This document shows, piece by piece, positions 48,939-57,743 of a stretch of 64,000 nt of DNA. A program made the translations under genes and the position numbers. Under the pieces are notes generated by a model. It did no database searches. It was given only the letters and a program-made list of their open reading frames with translations, and was not told the DNA's origin. This DNA is from Bacteroidales bacterium (GTDB lineage Bacteria > Bacteroidota > Bacteroidia > Bacteroidales > F082): contig JAFGYB010000055.1 of NCBI GenBank assembly GCA_016936355.1, forward strand, positions 33,883 to 97,882, in the 5' to 3' direction. Position 1 is the first letter of the stretch, and each line of letters begins with the position of its first letter.

Positions 48939-49706
48939 ATGGAAAATAAATGGAATCTGAACAATAAAACGGCACTCATAACCGGAAGCACAAAAGGAAT
49001 AGGCAAGGCAGTAGCCGAAGAACTGGCTTCGCTGGGAGCCACTGTATACATCGTTTCCCGCAACCCAAAGGACGTAGACGATCAGGTAAATAATTTGAAG
49101 GATCAGGGGCGTCAGGCTTTTGGCATTTGTGCCGACGTTACTAAACCCGAAGACCGGGAAATGATGGTTCAAACCGTGAAAGAGAACTCAGGTGTGCTGC
49201 ACATTCTGGTGAACAACGTAGGAACCAACATCCGGAAGAAAGTGGTGGAATATACCGAGGAAGAATATTATTCCATTTTCAATACCAATATGCATGCCAA
49301 CTTTATGTTGTCCAGGATGTTTCATCCGTTGCTGAAACAGGCAGGTGAAGCAGCCGTTGTCAGTGTTTTATCTGTAGCCGGGTTAACCCATTTGAAAACA
49401 GGAGCTCCCTATGGAATGACCAAGGCCGCGCTGGTACAACTTACCAAAAACCTGGCGGTGGAGTGGGCAGGGGATCACATCCGGGTGAATGCGGTGGCCC
49501 CGTGGTATACCCAAACTCCGCTGGTCGCTGCATTGCTTGAAGACAAAGAATACCTGGAAGCCGTTTTGTCGAGGACTCCGATGAACCGTATTGCCGAGCC
49601 CGAAGAGGTGGCTTCGGCCGTGGCTTTTTTCTGCATGCCGCCTTCTTCGTATATCACAGGTCAAACACTGGCTGTGGATGGTGGTTTTACTATCAATGGT
49701 TTTTAA
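48939..49706 (+). CDS. SDR family oxidoreductase (tropinone-reductase-like)
   Basis: 255-residue classical short-chain dehydrogenase. It has the NAD(P) loop [20 protein letters not shown], the catalytic Ser145-Tyr158-Lys162 set ([16 protein letters not shown]) and the C-terminal [13 protein letters not shown]. An Arg at position 41 (IVSRNP), after the second beta strand, favours NADPH. The NNVGTNIRK phrase is frequent in plant tropinone-reductase-like enzymes, which reduce diverse carbonyls, so the substrate is open. It is a single gene, divergent from tryptophanase. Confidence 0.9.
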   Translation: MENKWNLNNKTALITGSTKGIGKAVAEELASLGATVYIVSRNPKDVDDQVNNLKDQGRQAFGICADVTKPEDREMMVQTVKENSGVLHILVNNVGTNIRKKVVEYTEEEYYSIFNTNMHANFMLSRMFHPLLKQAGEAAVVSVLSVAGLTHLKTGAPYGMTKAALVQLTKNLAVEWAGDHIRVNAVAPWYTQTPLVAALLEDKEYLEAVLSRTPMNRIAEPEEVASAVAFFCMPPSSYITGQTLAVDGGFTINGF

Positions 49707-49780
49707 ATCAGTTGTTTTCTCTAATTTCCGTTGTCAAGCGTTAATTTTTGTTAAAAACCCTATAAAAACGGGTTAATTTA

Positions 49781-49788
49781 TAGCTTTG
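49781..49788 (+). promoter_or_regulatory. -7 promoter element of the TlpA-like lipoprotein gene
   Basis: TAGCTTTG, a perfect TAnnTTTG, 26 nt before the ATG. Confidence 0.5.
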
Positions 49789-49814
49789 CAAGGCAAACAC
49801 AAATTACAGAATCT

Positions 49815-50933
49815 ATGCGTAAAGTATTTTATTCTTCCGCCGTTTTGATTTTGGCACTATTCATGCTGGGTTCCTGCCAGAGCCAGAAAAAGGAAGGTTT
49901 CACCATTGACATCAATTTCAGTAATTTAAAACCCGATACTGAAATACTGCTTCAGAAAAGAGAAAGCGGCAGTTGGGTAAAATTGGATTCTTCTACGTTG
50001 AAAGAAGGAAAAGGAATGCTGACCGGTAAAGTAAAGGCCCCCGAATTGCTCTATTTGACGCTCAGCAAATTTAACGTTTACATCCCCATCTGGGTTGAAA
50101 ACAGCCACATCACTGTAGATGCAGGGCTTAATTCATTGAATCATCCCACCATTAAAGGTTCTAAAGTTCAGGATCAGTATTATGCTTTCATGGATTCCAC
50201 ACAGCAATTTTCCGTGAAAGAAAAATCGCTGGCTATGGAATACAGAAATGCCAGCAGCAATAAGGATCAGGCTAAAATGAGAGCCGTGGAAGCCAGCTAC
50301 GACAGTCTCCAGACTCAAAAAATTGATTACTTGCTGGGTTATGCCGAACGACACAACAAAAGTGTTATTTCGCCCTATATTGTTATGAGCAACTCCTTTG
50401 CCCTTACACTCCCTCAGCTGGAAAAGGTAACCAATAGTTTTGATACCACACTGGCACAAAATGAGTATGTCAAATTCCTGAAAGAACGGGTAAGTACACT
50501 GAACCGGGTAGCCATTGGCCAACCGTATATTAACTTTACCCTGAACAATCCTGAAGGGAAACCGGTTTCACTGGAATCGGTGGTTAAAACCCATAAATAC
50601 ACATTGGTAGACTTTTGGGCCTCCTGGTGTATGCCTTGCCGGGCTGAAAACCCCAATGTGGTGAAAGCCTACAAGGAATTCCATAAAAAAGGATTTACCG
50701 TATTCGGTGTATCACTGGATAAAAATCACGACAACTGGGTGGCAGCCATTAAAAAAGACGGCCTCGACTGGACACAGGTATCCGATCTTAAATTCTGGAA
50801 TTCTGAAGCCGGTAAGTTATATGGTGTACAGTCCATTCCTCATAATGTACTGATTGGACCCGATGGGAAGATTGTAGCTAAGAACCTGAGGGGTGCCAAT
50901 TTGCAAGACACGTTGAAAAAACTTTTGAAATAA
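49815..50933 (+). CDS. TlpA-like thiol:disulfide lipoprotein with DUF4369 domain
   Basis: 372-residue lipoprotein: lipobox MLGSC (Cys21), then an N-terminal beta-sandwich of the DUF4369 type (about 28-125). A helical middle follows (about 130-230), then a thioredoxin-like domain from about 233 with FWASWCMPCRAENP (CxxC at 272/275) and the cis-Pro segment VQSIPHNVLIGPDG. Such proteins are periplasmic reductases keeping thiols reduced, for example in cytochrome c or envelope protein maturation. This architecture is common and multi-copy in Bacteroidota. It has its own promoter motif and terminator. Confidence 0.9.
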   Translation: MRKVFYSSAVLILALFMLGSCQSQKKEGFTIDINFSNLKPDTEILLQKRESGSWVKLDSSTLKEGKGMLTGKVKAPELLYLTLSKFNVYIPIWVENSHITVDAGLNSLNHPTIKGSKVQDQYYAFMDSTQQFSVKEKSLAMEYRNASSNKDQAKMRAVEASYDSLQTQKIDYLLGYAERHNKSVISPYIVMSNSFALTLPQLEKVTNSFDTTLAQNEYVKFLKERVSTLNRVAIGQPYINFTLNNPEGKPVSLESVVKTHKYTLVDFWASWCMPCRAENPNVVKAYKEFHKKGFTVFGVSLDKNHDNWVAAIKKDGLDWTQVSDLKFWNSEAGKLYGVQSIPHNVLIGPDGKIVAKNLRGANLQDTLKKLLK

Positions 50934-50961
50934 TTTTGTTTTCAATTTTTTCTGTTTTTGT

Positions 50962-50991
50962 AGTCCGGAGATTTCTTCTCCGGACTTTTTT
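50962..50991 (+). terminator. terminator after TlpA-like gene
   Basis: 9-bp stem AGTCCGGAG/CTCCGGACT followed by a T-run. Confidence 0.9.
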
Positions 50992-51105
50992 ATGCCTCAG
51001 GTTTTTATAAACATCATTATTATTATTTTAGCCCTCAGAATCCCTTTGTGCTTCGAAGGTATTTTGCTGTGATAACCCTGTAATTGAAAATTTAATTTTG
51101 ATGTT

Positions 51106-54100
51106 ATGAACCTTTTTTACTTAAAAAAAGTGAGAATTACCTTGCTGATCCTGTTTCTGGTATTGCTGATGACGCCTGCAATCCGAGCTCAGGGATGGAT
51201 GAAAAACCTGCCTCAGCAAAAGTCCCGAACACAATTAACGCTTACGGATTATCAACGGGCCTTTAATATTTACTGGAAAGAGGAATCAAAGAAAGCGTCC
51301 GTTCGTTTCAAAGAATCGGGTCAGGAAGTACGCGACGAAAATTACGAAAAGTACAAACGCTGGGAATGGTATTGGGAAACCCGGGTTCATCCAAAAACCG
51401 GTGCCTTTCCTACACAAACGGCCTACGATGTGTACAACGAATACGTTGCTGCTCATCCCAAAAGTCAGCAAATCACCAGTTTTCCATGGACCACTATCGG
51501 TCCCGATCAGACTCCGGGCGGTTATGCCGGACTGGGCCGGGTAAACTGTGTGGGTTTCAGTCCGGGAGATACCAATACGTTGTATGTGGGCTCTGCATCG
51601 GGTGGAGTGTGGAAAACCACGGACCTGGGAGCTCACTGGATTCCCACAGGAGATTTTAATGAAGTGTTGGGGGTTTCCGATATTCTGGTGGTCAACCATG
51701 GAGGAGATGACATTGTTTACCTCGCTACCGGCGATAAAGACCACTATGACACCCGATCGGTCGGTGTGTTGAAATCAACGGACGGTGGTATGACCTGGAA
51801 TAAAACGGGGCTGACTGCCTCAGCCTCCATGGGTTTGATTATTTATAAGCTGATGCTGGCTCCCTATGACGACAACATTCTTTTTGCGGCCACCAATGCA
51901 GGATTGTATAAATCAACCAATGGTGCGACAAACTGGTCCAAACTAAGCAGTCATATTTTCAGAAATATAGAGTTTAAACCGGGGTCAACCACCCGTATGT
52001 ACGGCTCTACTTATACGGGCGAAATTTATTACAGTACTAACGGTGGTTCTACCTGGACACAGGTATTAAGCGTGACCGGCGGCGGACGTACTGAAATTGC
52101 CGTTACACCCGACAGCAGCAATGTGGTGTATGCCATCATGTCCAATTCAAGCGATGATGGATTGAAGGGCTTTTACAAATCAATTGACAGCGGTACAAAC
52201 TATACAGAGATTCCGGATTCGCTGAATTTACTGGGTTGGGATTGTGATGGCGGCGACGCTGGCGGACAGGGGTGGTACGATCTTACCCTGGCTGTGGATC
52301 CATACAATGCCCAAAAGGTATACATCGGCGGAGTGAACAATTGGGGAACTACCGATGGGGGTAAAAGCTGGGAAATAGTGAACCATTGGTCCAGTACCTG
52401 CTCGGGCAAAGTCGATATTGTTCATGCAGACAAACACCGGCTCATCTTTCAGAATACTACGAATGCTCTGTTCGAATGCAACGACGGTGGGATTTATAAA
52501 TCCGACAACGGAAAAGACTGGACTAATATTGGTAGCGGCTTGGTCATTAGTCAGATGTACCGTTTGGGTACTTCGAAAACGGTGGCTGGAGAAGTAATTA
52601 CAGGATTACAGGATAACGGGACCAAACTCCTTTCTCGTGGTGTATGGGGAGACGTTTTGGGCGGTGACGGAATGGAATGTGCCATTGATTATACCAACGA
52701 CAGTATTCAATACGGGGAATTGCCCAACGGAAGTATCCGACGCACCACAGACCGGTGGAGATCATCGGTAAAAATCACGACAGGATTGACAGGAAGCGGT
52801 TACTGGGATACTCCCTTTGTAATGGATCCGGTGGATCATAAAACCTTGTACATCGGTTATCAGGATGTGTTTAAGACAACCAATCAGGGAAACAGCTGGA
52901 CCAAGTTAAGTAGTTTCGGTAGTACCAACACACTGCGCTCACTTGCCGTAGCTCCATCAAACAATAAATATTTATACGCTGCCTCTCTTTCTAATTTATA
53001 CCAAAGTACGGATGGGGGAAGTACCTGGACCGACATAACCGGATCCTTACCGGTGAACAATGCAAGCATCACTTACATCGCGGTGAAGAATGATGATCCC
53101 AAAACCGTATGGGTGACACTGGGTGGATTTAATAATTTTGGTGTCTATGAAACGGTGAATGGAGGCATCAGCTGGAATGACATTTCCGACGGATTGCCTG
53201 CCATTCCTATCGATTGTATTGTACAGAATAAACTGAAAACAGATACAACACAGTTGTATGTAGGAACAGATGTGGGTGTGTATGTGAAGCAGGGAAATTC
53301 ATTGTGGACCCATTACAGTACCGACTTGCCCAATGTAATTGTTGACGAAATGGAGATTAGGTATGATAATTCAGGCAGCGGGCTCTTGTATGCTGCTACA
53401 TTTGGTCGGGGACTCTGGCAGGCCGATCTGTTCCAGGGATATCTTGCCCCGGCGATTGTGGCCGACTTTACGGCGGATAATACGGAACCACTGGCTGTGA
53501 CCGATTCGGTTCAGTTTACGGATAAGTCAACCAACAATCCTACGGCCTGGTTGTGGCACTTTGAACCCGCTAATATCACCTATGCCAACGGTACAGACAG
53601 TTTAAGTCAGAATCCGGTTGTGCGGTTTAATCAGCAGGGATATTATTCGGTAACATTAACGGCTTCAGGACCTGACTCAACGGTAACCAAAACGATCCCC
53701 AGCTATATAAAAGTTGCCTCGAACTTTAGCGTGACTATAACAGCCAACCGGACAGAAATTTGCAACGGGGGAACTGATACCACCCAGTTGTTTGCTACTC
53801 CGATGGGAGGAACAGGAAGTTATAGCTATTCCTGGAGCTCGGTTCCTTACGGATTTAGTTCAACGGAACAAAATCCGGTTGTTCAGCCTAAAAAAGATAC
53901 AACCGTGTACCGTTGTGATGTACTGGATGGCACCGTGACGGCTTTTGATACCCTTACAATTTACAGGGTGAATTGTACCGGTATTGACAACCCGGAAGCA
54001 CAAACCGGAAAGATCAATCTGTATCCAAACCCCAATTCAGGTAGGTTTACCATAGGTGCAGAAAAAAACATTCGGTCGGTGGAAGTCATTGATGAAGCAG

Positions 54101-54246
54101 GCCAGGTAATTTATCGTCAAGCGATCAATGGAAAAAAAGCAACCCTTGATCTGCAAACAGCCAAAGGAATTTATTTCCTCAAGCTTACGCTTGATTCAGA
54201 TAACGGGACAACCGTAACAGCAGTCAGGAAATTGCTGATCCGATAA
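51106..54246 (+). CDS. large secreted BNR/PKD protein with type IX secretion sorting domain
   Basis: 1046-residue exported protein. It has a signal peptide (hydrophobic about 10-24, ending IRAQ), then a region with many BNR/sortilin-type Asp-box repeats from about residue 160 to 760 (KSTDGGMTW, STNGGSTW, TTDGGKSW, TTNQGNSW, STDGGSTW). These form one or two beta-propellers. A PKD domain follows at about 785-870 (FTDKSTNNPTAWLWHF), then a second Ig-like segment. The C-terminal type A sorting domain (NLYPNPNSGRFTI and GIYFLKLTL) directs type IX secretion and surface attachment. The protein is probably on the cell surface or released. No sialidase or xyloglucanase residues can be assigned by eye. 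Confidence 0.9.
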   Translation: MNLFYLKKVRITLLILFLVLLMTPAIRAQGWMKNLPQQKSRTQLTLTDYQRAFNIYWKEESKKASVRFKESGQEVRDENYEKYKRWEWYWETRVHPKTGAFPTQTAYDVYNEYVAAHPKSQQITSFPWTTIGPDQTPGGYAGLGRVNCVGFSPGDTNTLYVGSASGGVWKTTDLGAHWIPTGDFNEVLGVSDILVVNHGGDDIVYLATGDKDHYDTRSVGVLKSTDGGMTWNKTGLTASASMGLIIYKLMLAPYDDNILFAATNAGLYKSTNGATNWSKLSSHIFRNIEFKPGSTTRMYGSTYTGEIYYSTNGGSTWTQVLSVTGGGRTEIAVTPDSSNVVYAIMSNSSDDGLKGFYKSIDSGTNYTEIPDSLNLLGWDCDGGDAGGQGWYDLTLAVDPYNAQKVYIGGVNNWGTTDGGKSWEIVNHWSSTCSGKVDIVHADKHRLIFQNTTNALFECNDGGIYKSDNGKDWTNIGSGLVISQMYRLGTSKTVAGEVITGLQDNGTKLLSRGVWGDVLGGDGMECAIDYTNDSIQYGELPNGSIRRTTDRWRSSVKITTGLTGSGYWDTPFVMDPVDHKTLYIGYQDVFKTTNQGNSWTKLSSFGSTNTLRSLAVAPSNNKYLYAASLSNLYQSTDGGSTWTDITGSLPVNNASITYIAVKNDDPKTVWVTLGGFNNFGVYETVNGGISWNDISDGLPAIPIDCIVQNKLKTDTTQLYVGTDVGVYVKQGNSLWTHYSTDLPNVIVDEMEIRYDNSGSGLLYAATFGRGLWQADLFQGYLAPAIVADFTADNTEPLAVTDSVQFTDKSTNNPTAWLWHFEPANITYANGTDSLSQNPVVRFNQQGYYSVTLTASGPDSTVTKTIPSYIKVASNFSVTITANRTEICNGGTDTTQLFATPMGGTGSYSYSWSSVPYGFSSTEQNPVVQPKKDTTVYRCDVLDGTVTAFDTLTIYRVNCTGIDNPEAQTGKINLYPNPNSGRFTIGAEKNIRSVEVIDEAGQVIYRQAINGKKATLDLQTAKGIYFLKLTLDSDNGTTVTAVRKLLIR

Positions 54247-54251
54247 ACTAT

Positions 54252-54278
54252 AAAAAAGCGGCGTAAGCCGCTTTTTTT
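54252..54278. terminator. bidirectional terminator between convergent genes
   Basis: AAAAAAGCGGC, loop GTAA, GCCGCTTTTTT. Symmetrical A and T tracts serve the T9SS cargo gene and the polyprenyl synthase gene, whose stop codon touches it. Confidence 0.93.
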
Positions 54279-55260
54279 ATTTCTCCCTATTAATGATGTA
54301 TTCAATGATTTGTTCCAGTGCCCGTCTGCCTTCGTTGTCGGGAAACTGATGCAACAATTCCAGCGCTTTGGCTTTGTATTCGTTCATCTTTTCTCTTGAA
54401 TAGTCCATGCCCCCCGACTGAATCACGGCATTTCGGATTTCTTCCAGGTCTTTATCTTTCTTCTTTTTGCTGCGCAGCAAACGAAGAATTCTTTTTTTCT
54501 CCTCCCCTGAACAGTGGTGCAATAAATAAATCAGGGGCAGTGTTACTTTTTTTTCTTTCAGATCAATGCCCGAAGGCTTACCAATAACAGATGTTTTTTG
54601 GTAATCCAGCATGTCGTCCATAATTTGAAACCCTATGCCTGTGTATTCACCGATCATCCAGAGCTTTTCAATTTGTTCTTTGTCCTGGATGGTAGAGTAG
54701 GCTCCGGTAGCGAAACAAGAGGCAAGTAAAGAAGCCGTTTTCTTTCGGATTACTTCGAAATAAAGCTCCTCGGTGATGTCCAGTTTTCGGGCTTTTTCAA
54801 TCTGCAGCAATTCCCCTTCACTCATGTCTCGGGTAGCCTTGGAAACATACAGCAACAAATGGGGGTGTTCTTTCTCCACAGCCAGTAATAATCCTCTGGA
54901 CAGTAAATAATCACCTGCCAGTACCGCAATTTTGTTTTTCCATAAAGCGTTGATGGAAAACATTCCCCGGCGTTTGTAGGAGTCATCCACCACGTCGTCA
55001 TGAACCAGTGTAGCAGTATGCAACAATTCAATGAGGGTGGCGGCTTCATAAGTTGCTTCGTTGATCTCACCGAGCATTTGGGCTGTATATAGTACGATAA
55101 TGGGTCGGATTTCCTTGCCGCGGGTACGGGTGATGTATTGCATGATTACATCCAGCAACGGAACCTTGGAACGGACCGTTTCCCGGAACACTTTCTGATA
55201 AATGGAAATGTGCTCTTTAATGGGCTTTTTTATGGCGTTTAAATCACTCATGGATTGCAT
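54277..55260 (-). CDS. polyprenyl diphosphate synthase (long-chain trans-type)
   Basis: 327-residue trans-isoprenyl synthase (octaprenyl/nonaprenyl type), supplying the side chain of menaquinone. The first aspartate-rich motif is HDDVVDD in LLHTATLVHDDVVDDSYKRR and the second is FQIMDDMLDYQ; GDYLLSRGLLLA lies between. The start is ATG at 55260 or 55251. A longer frame to 55317 is excluded because a TAAATTTG promoter motif lies at 55270-55277 and the extension runs into oxyR. Length and motifs match IspB-like enzymes; final chain length cannot be read off. Confidence 0.92.
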   Translation of the reverse strand: MQSMSDLNAIKKPIKEHISIYQKVFRETVRSKVPLLDVIMQYITRTRGKEIRPIIVLYTAQMLGEINEATYEAATLIELLHTATLVHDDVVDDSYKRRGMFSINALWKNKIAVLAGDYLLSRGLLLAVEKEHPHLLLYVSKATRDMSEGELLQIEKARKLDITEELYFEVIRKKTASLLASCFATGAYSTIQDKEQIEKLWMIGEYTGIGFQIMDDMLDYQKTSVIGKPSGIDLKEKKVTLPLIYLLHHCSGEEKKRILRLLRSKKKKDKDLEEIRNAVIQSGGMDYSREKMNEYKAKALELLHQFPDNEGRRALEQIIEYIINREK

Positions 55261-55269
55261 CCCTTGCGG

Positions 55270-55277
55270 CAAATTTA
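55270..55277 (-). promoter_or_regulatory. -7 promoter element of the polyprenyl synthase gene
   Basis: Minus strand TAAATTTG, a perfect TAnnTTTG, 9-18 nt upstream of the two possible start codons. Confidence 0.55.
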
Positions 55278-55307
55278 AGTCTTTTTTAAAAGGAATAAGA
55301 AGAATCT

Positions 55308-56249
55308 TTACCTCCACTCCACTACGGTTCCCCGCTCTTTGTCGAGCATGTGTTGGGGCACAGAGTCTTGGATGTGTTCGGCCAGCAGAGCAACCATTTT
55401 GGTTTTGGCAAACTGTCGGGTAAATACGAGGCTTACTTCCCGCAAAGGATGGATGTTGTGAAACTGGCGTACCTGTTCCTTTTTGTGGATACTTAACTCC
55501 CGGCTCATGAGTTCGGGGATTAAAGTATATCCCCCTTCCTTATCGATGATTTTTGTGAGTGTGTCCAGCGAACCGCTTTCGTATTCAAAGGGCAGCTCTT
55601 CCGATTTCAACTCGTGTAAATCACACAGATTGACTACCTGATGGCGAAAGCAGTGCCCGTCGCTGAGCAACCACATTTCAGGTGATGCAATGTCGTTGAT
55701 CTGAATAACCGGTTGGTGGATCAGGGGGTGCTCACTGTTGGAATAAAGCATCATTTCTTCGTAGAACAAGGGTTGTTCACCTATACTTTTGTTGTGAAGG
55801 GGGGTTACGACAATGCCTACATCCAGCAAATCTTTTTGCAGTTTTTCTTCAATTTGTTCGGTAATCAGTTCTTCCACTTTTAGTTGAATACCTGGATGTT
55901 TTCTTTTGTATTTCCCGGCAAATAAGGGGAGAAGATAGGGCGCAATGGTGGGAATCACCCCGATTCTCAACTCTCCGGCTACCTGTTGTTTCTCCTCATC
56001 AGCCAAAAGCTTAATTTTTTTGGCCTCCTGTAATACCTGCCGCGCCTGCTGAATTATACGTATTCCCGCGGCAGTAGGAATGACTGGTTGCTTGTTTCGG
56101 TCAAAAAGAACTACTCCGATTTCTTCTTCCAGTTTTTTTAGCTGCATGCTTAAAGTGGGCTGGGTAACAAAGCATTTTTCCGCTGCAGTGGCGAAATGAC
56201 GGTAGGTGTCCACAGCTACCACATATTCCAGTTGAATTAATGAAATCAT
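55308..56249 (-). CDS. oxyR: OxyR, peroxide-sensing LysR-type regulator
   Basis: 313-residue LysR regulator: helix-turn-helix at about 18-37 (FATAAEKCFVTQPTLSMQLK) and a two-lobed effector domain. The peroxide-sensing pair is present: Cys200 and Cys209 in LLSDGHCFRHQVVNLCDL, the same nine-residue spacing as Cys199/Cys208 of E. coli OxyR, with DGHC identical to it. On oxidation the disulfide turns it into an activator. It is divergent from dps and a peroxiredoxin gene, its classical targets, and an ATAG-N7-CTAT half-operator lies in the shared region. It probably also controls its own expression. Confidence 0.95.
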   Translation of the reverse strand: MISLIQLEYVVAVDTYRHFATAAEKCFVTQPTLSMQLKKLEEEIGVVLFDRNKQPVIPTAAGIRIIQQARQVLQEAKKIKLLADEEKQQVAGELRIGVIPTIAPYLLPLFAGKYKRKHPGIQLKVEELITEQIEEKLQKDLLDVGIVVTPLHNKSIGEQPLFYEEMMLYSNSEHPLIHQPVIQINDIASPEMWLLSDGHCFRHQVVNLCDLHELKSEELPFEYESGSLDTLTKIIDKEGGYTLIPELMSRELSIHKKEQVRQFHNIHPLREVSLVFTRQFAKTKMVALLAEHIQDSVPQHMLDKERGTVVEWR

Positions 56250-56263
56250 GAGGATGGGTATTT

Positions 56264-56300
56264 ATAGATATAATCTATGCAAAGATAATAATTATTGATT
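56264..56300. promoter_or_regulatory. OxyR operator in the oxyR-dps intergenic region
   Basis: Perfect half-site ATAG-N7-CTAT at 56264-56278, with the consensus T and A inside the spacer (ATATAAT). The second half-site position (56286-56300) is degenerate. The block ends exactly at the -33 box of the dps promoter, the position expected for an activator touching RNA polymerase. Confidence 0.65.
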
Positions 56301-56330
56301 TGACATATATTTATTATGATGATATATTTG
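56299..56330 (+). promoter_or_regulatory. dps promoter
   Basis: -33 TTTG (56299-56302), 20-nt spacer, -7 TATATTTG (56323-56330). Full match to the Bacteroidota consensus; a leader of about 60 nt follows. Confidence 0.75.
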
Positions 56331-56394
56331 CACTGTTCAAAGAAAATAATCAGTAACTTTATAAGCTAAATTATTAATCTTAAAATTATTAACT

Positions 56395-56859
56395 ATGATC
56401 GGACTGAATACTGAAAAAACAAAAGAACTGGCTCAGGGCCTCAACGAACTATTGGCAAATTATCAGGTGTTTTACACCAATGTCAGAGGGTTTCACTGGA
56501 ATGTGAGAGGAGAAAAGTTTTTCGAACTGCATGCCAAATTCGAAGAACTGTACAACGATCTCATCCTGAAAATCGATGAAATTGCTGAACGTATCCTAAC
56601 ATTGGGCTTTAGCCCCGAATATCGGTACAGTAAATATTTCCAAACAGCGGAAATCAAAGAAGCAAAAGAAACTGCCGATGGGAGAGCCGATGTGGAACAC
56701 ATTTTAAACGGACTGATGTTCTTTATTAAAAAACAACGTCAGTTGCTGGAACTGTCCGGCGATGCCGAAGATGAAGGAACCAACAGCCTCATGAGTGATT
56801 ATATCCGTGAACAGGAAAAAATGGTCTGGATGTACAGTGCCTTCCTGAACAAGAAATAA
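56395..56859 (+). CDS. dps: Dps, DNA-protecting ferritin-like protein
   Basis: 154-residue Dps. The inter-subunit ferroxidase ligands are all present: His34 and His46 (GFHWNVRGEKFFELHAKF), Asp61 and Glu65 (KIDEIAERI), with the spacing of E. coli Dps. Dps forms a 12-subunit shell that oxidises Fe(II) with hydrogen peroxide and stores the iron, sparing DNA from hydroxyl radicals. There is no Lys-rich N-terminal tail, so strong DNA binding is not expected. It is divergent from oxyR, with an OxyR box and promoter upstream; the peroxiredoxin gene follows after 31 nt and probably shares the transcript. Confidence 0.96.
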   Translation: MIGLNTEKTKELAQGLNELLANYQVFYTNVRGFHWNVRGEKFFELHAKFEELYNDLILKIDEIAERILTLGFSPEYRYSKYFQTAEIKEAKETADGRADVEHILNGLMFFIKKQRQLLELSGDAEDEGTNSLMSDYIREQEKMVWMYSAFLNKK

Positions 56860-56890
56860 ATTAATTAGTAACAATCAAACAAACAAAACA

Positions 56891-57541
56891 ATGGAACAAG
56901 AAGAAATGACTTTTATGCCTCGGATCGGCGACATGGCTCCCGATTTTGAAGCGGTAACCACCAAAGGAAAAATTAAACTCTCAGAGTATGCCAAAGACAA
57001 ATGGATCGTGCTCTTTTCCCACCCGGCTGACTTTACCCCGGTATGCACCACCGAAATGAGTGGTTTTGCCAAACGCAAAGATGAATTTACAGCTTTGAAC
57101 ACCGAGCTGATCGGTTTGAGTATCGACAGTATCCATGCCCACCTGGGCTGGGTCAACAACGTACGCGAAAAAACAGGCGTATACTTCGACTTTCCCATCA
57201 TTGCCGACATCGACATGAAAGTATCGAAACTCTACGGGATGCTGCAACCCAATGCAAGCACGACCGCAGCCGTCCGTGCTGTCTTCTTCATCGATCCCGA
57301 GAAAAAGATCAGACTCATTATGTACTATCCGTTGAATGTGGGTAGAAACATGGACGAAATCCTGCGTGCCCTGGAAGGCCTTCAGGTAGCTGATGCCAAT
57401 GGTGTGGCTCTGCCATTGGATTGGAAACGAGGTGACCGTGTGATCGTTCCGCCTCCGGTTGATCTGGATGGTTTGAACGAACGCCTTGCAGGCAGCTATG
57501 ATGAAAAAATTGACTTCTACCTGGTAAAAAAGAACCTCTGA
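56891..57541 (+). CDS. 1-Cys peroxiredoxin (Prx6 type)
   Basis: 216-residue peroxiredoxin reducing hydrogen peroxide and organic peroxides. Peroxidatic Cys52 lies in HPADFTPVCTTEM with the conserved Pro, Thr and later Arg (TAAVRAVFFIDP). No second cysteine is visible in the protein, so it is of the 1-Cys Prx6 class and needs an external thiol. The C-terminal extension (VIVPPPVDLDGLNERLAG onwards) is typical of the class. It lies 31 nt after dps and is closed by a strong terminator, forming the second half of an OxyR-controlled peroxide-defence operon. Confidence 0.95.
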   Translation: MEQEEMTFMPRIGDMAPDFEAVTTKGKIKLSEYAKDKWIVLFSHPADFTPVCTTEMSGFAKRKDEFTALNTELIGLSIDSIHAHLGWVNNVREKTGVYFDFPIIADIDMKVSKLYGMLQPNASTTAAVRAVFFIDPEKKIRLIMYYPLNVGRNMDEILRALEGLQVADANGVALPLDWKRGDRVIVPPPVDLDGLNERLAGSYDEKIDFYLVKKNL

Positions 57542-57567
57542 TTATTAATTACTTTTTAATGATGTTT

Positions 57568-57602
57568 CACTGCGGGAACTTTAGTTCCCGCAGTGTTTTT
57601 TT
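57568..57602 (+). terminator. terminator of the dps-peroxiredoxin operon
   Basis: 12-bp stem CACTGCGGGAAC/GTTCCCGCAGTG with a TTTA loop, then a run of seven T. Confidence 0.95.
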
Positions 57603-57610
57603 GTGAGAAC

Positions 57611-57667
57611 CAAATTGCAGGAGGGAAGCGAACTGTAATTTGATGGACGAATCCCGATGAATCGGGA
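57611..57667. repeat. composite palindromic element upstream of trpS
   Basis: Imperfect inverted arms AAATTGCAG and CTGTAATTT, followed by the perfect palindrome TCCCGAT-GA-ATCGGGA at 57652-57667. It resembles the short palindrome at 44551-44565. No coding capacity. Confidence 0.5.
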
Positions 57668-57731
57668 ATAGCAAAGCGTATCGGATAATTTTTCTGTAGC
57701 AGATATCTACTTGTGCCAGATGGTTTTTTGC

Positions 57732-57739
57732 TATTTTTG
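57732..57739 (+). promoter_or_regulatory. -7 promoter element of trpS
   Basis: TATTTTTG, a perfect TAnnTTTG, with a CTTG about 18 nt upstream. It ends only 4 nt before the trpS ATG, so the transcript would be leaderless or nearly so. Confidence 0.5.
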
Positions 57740-57743
57740 CCGG

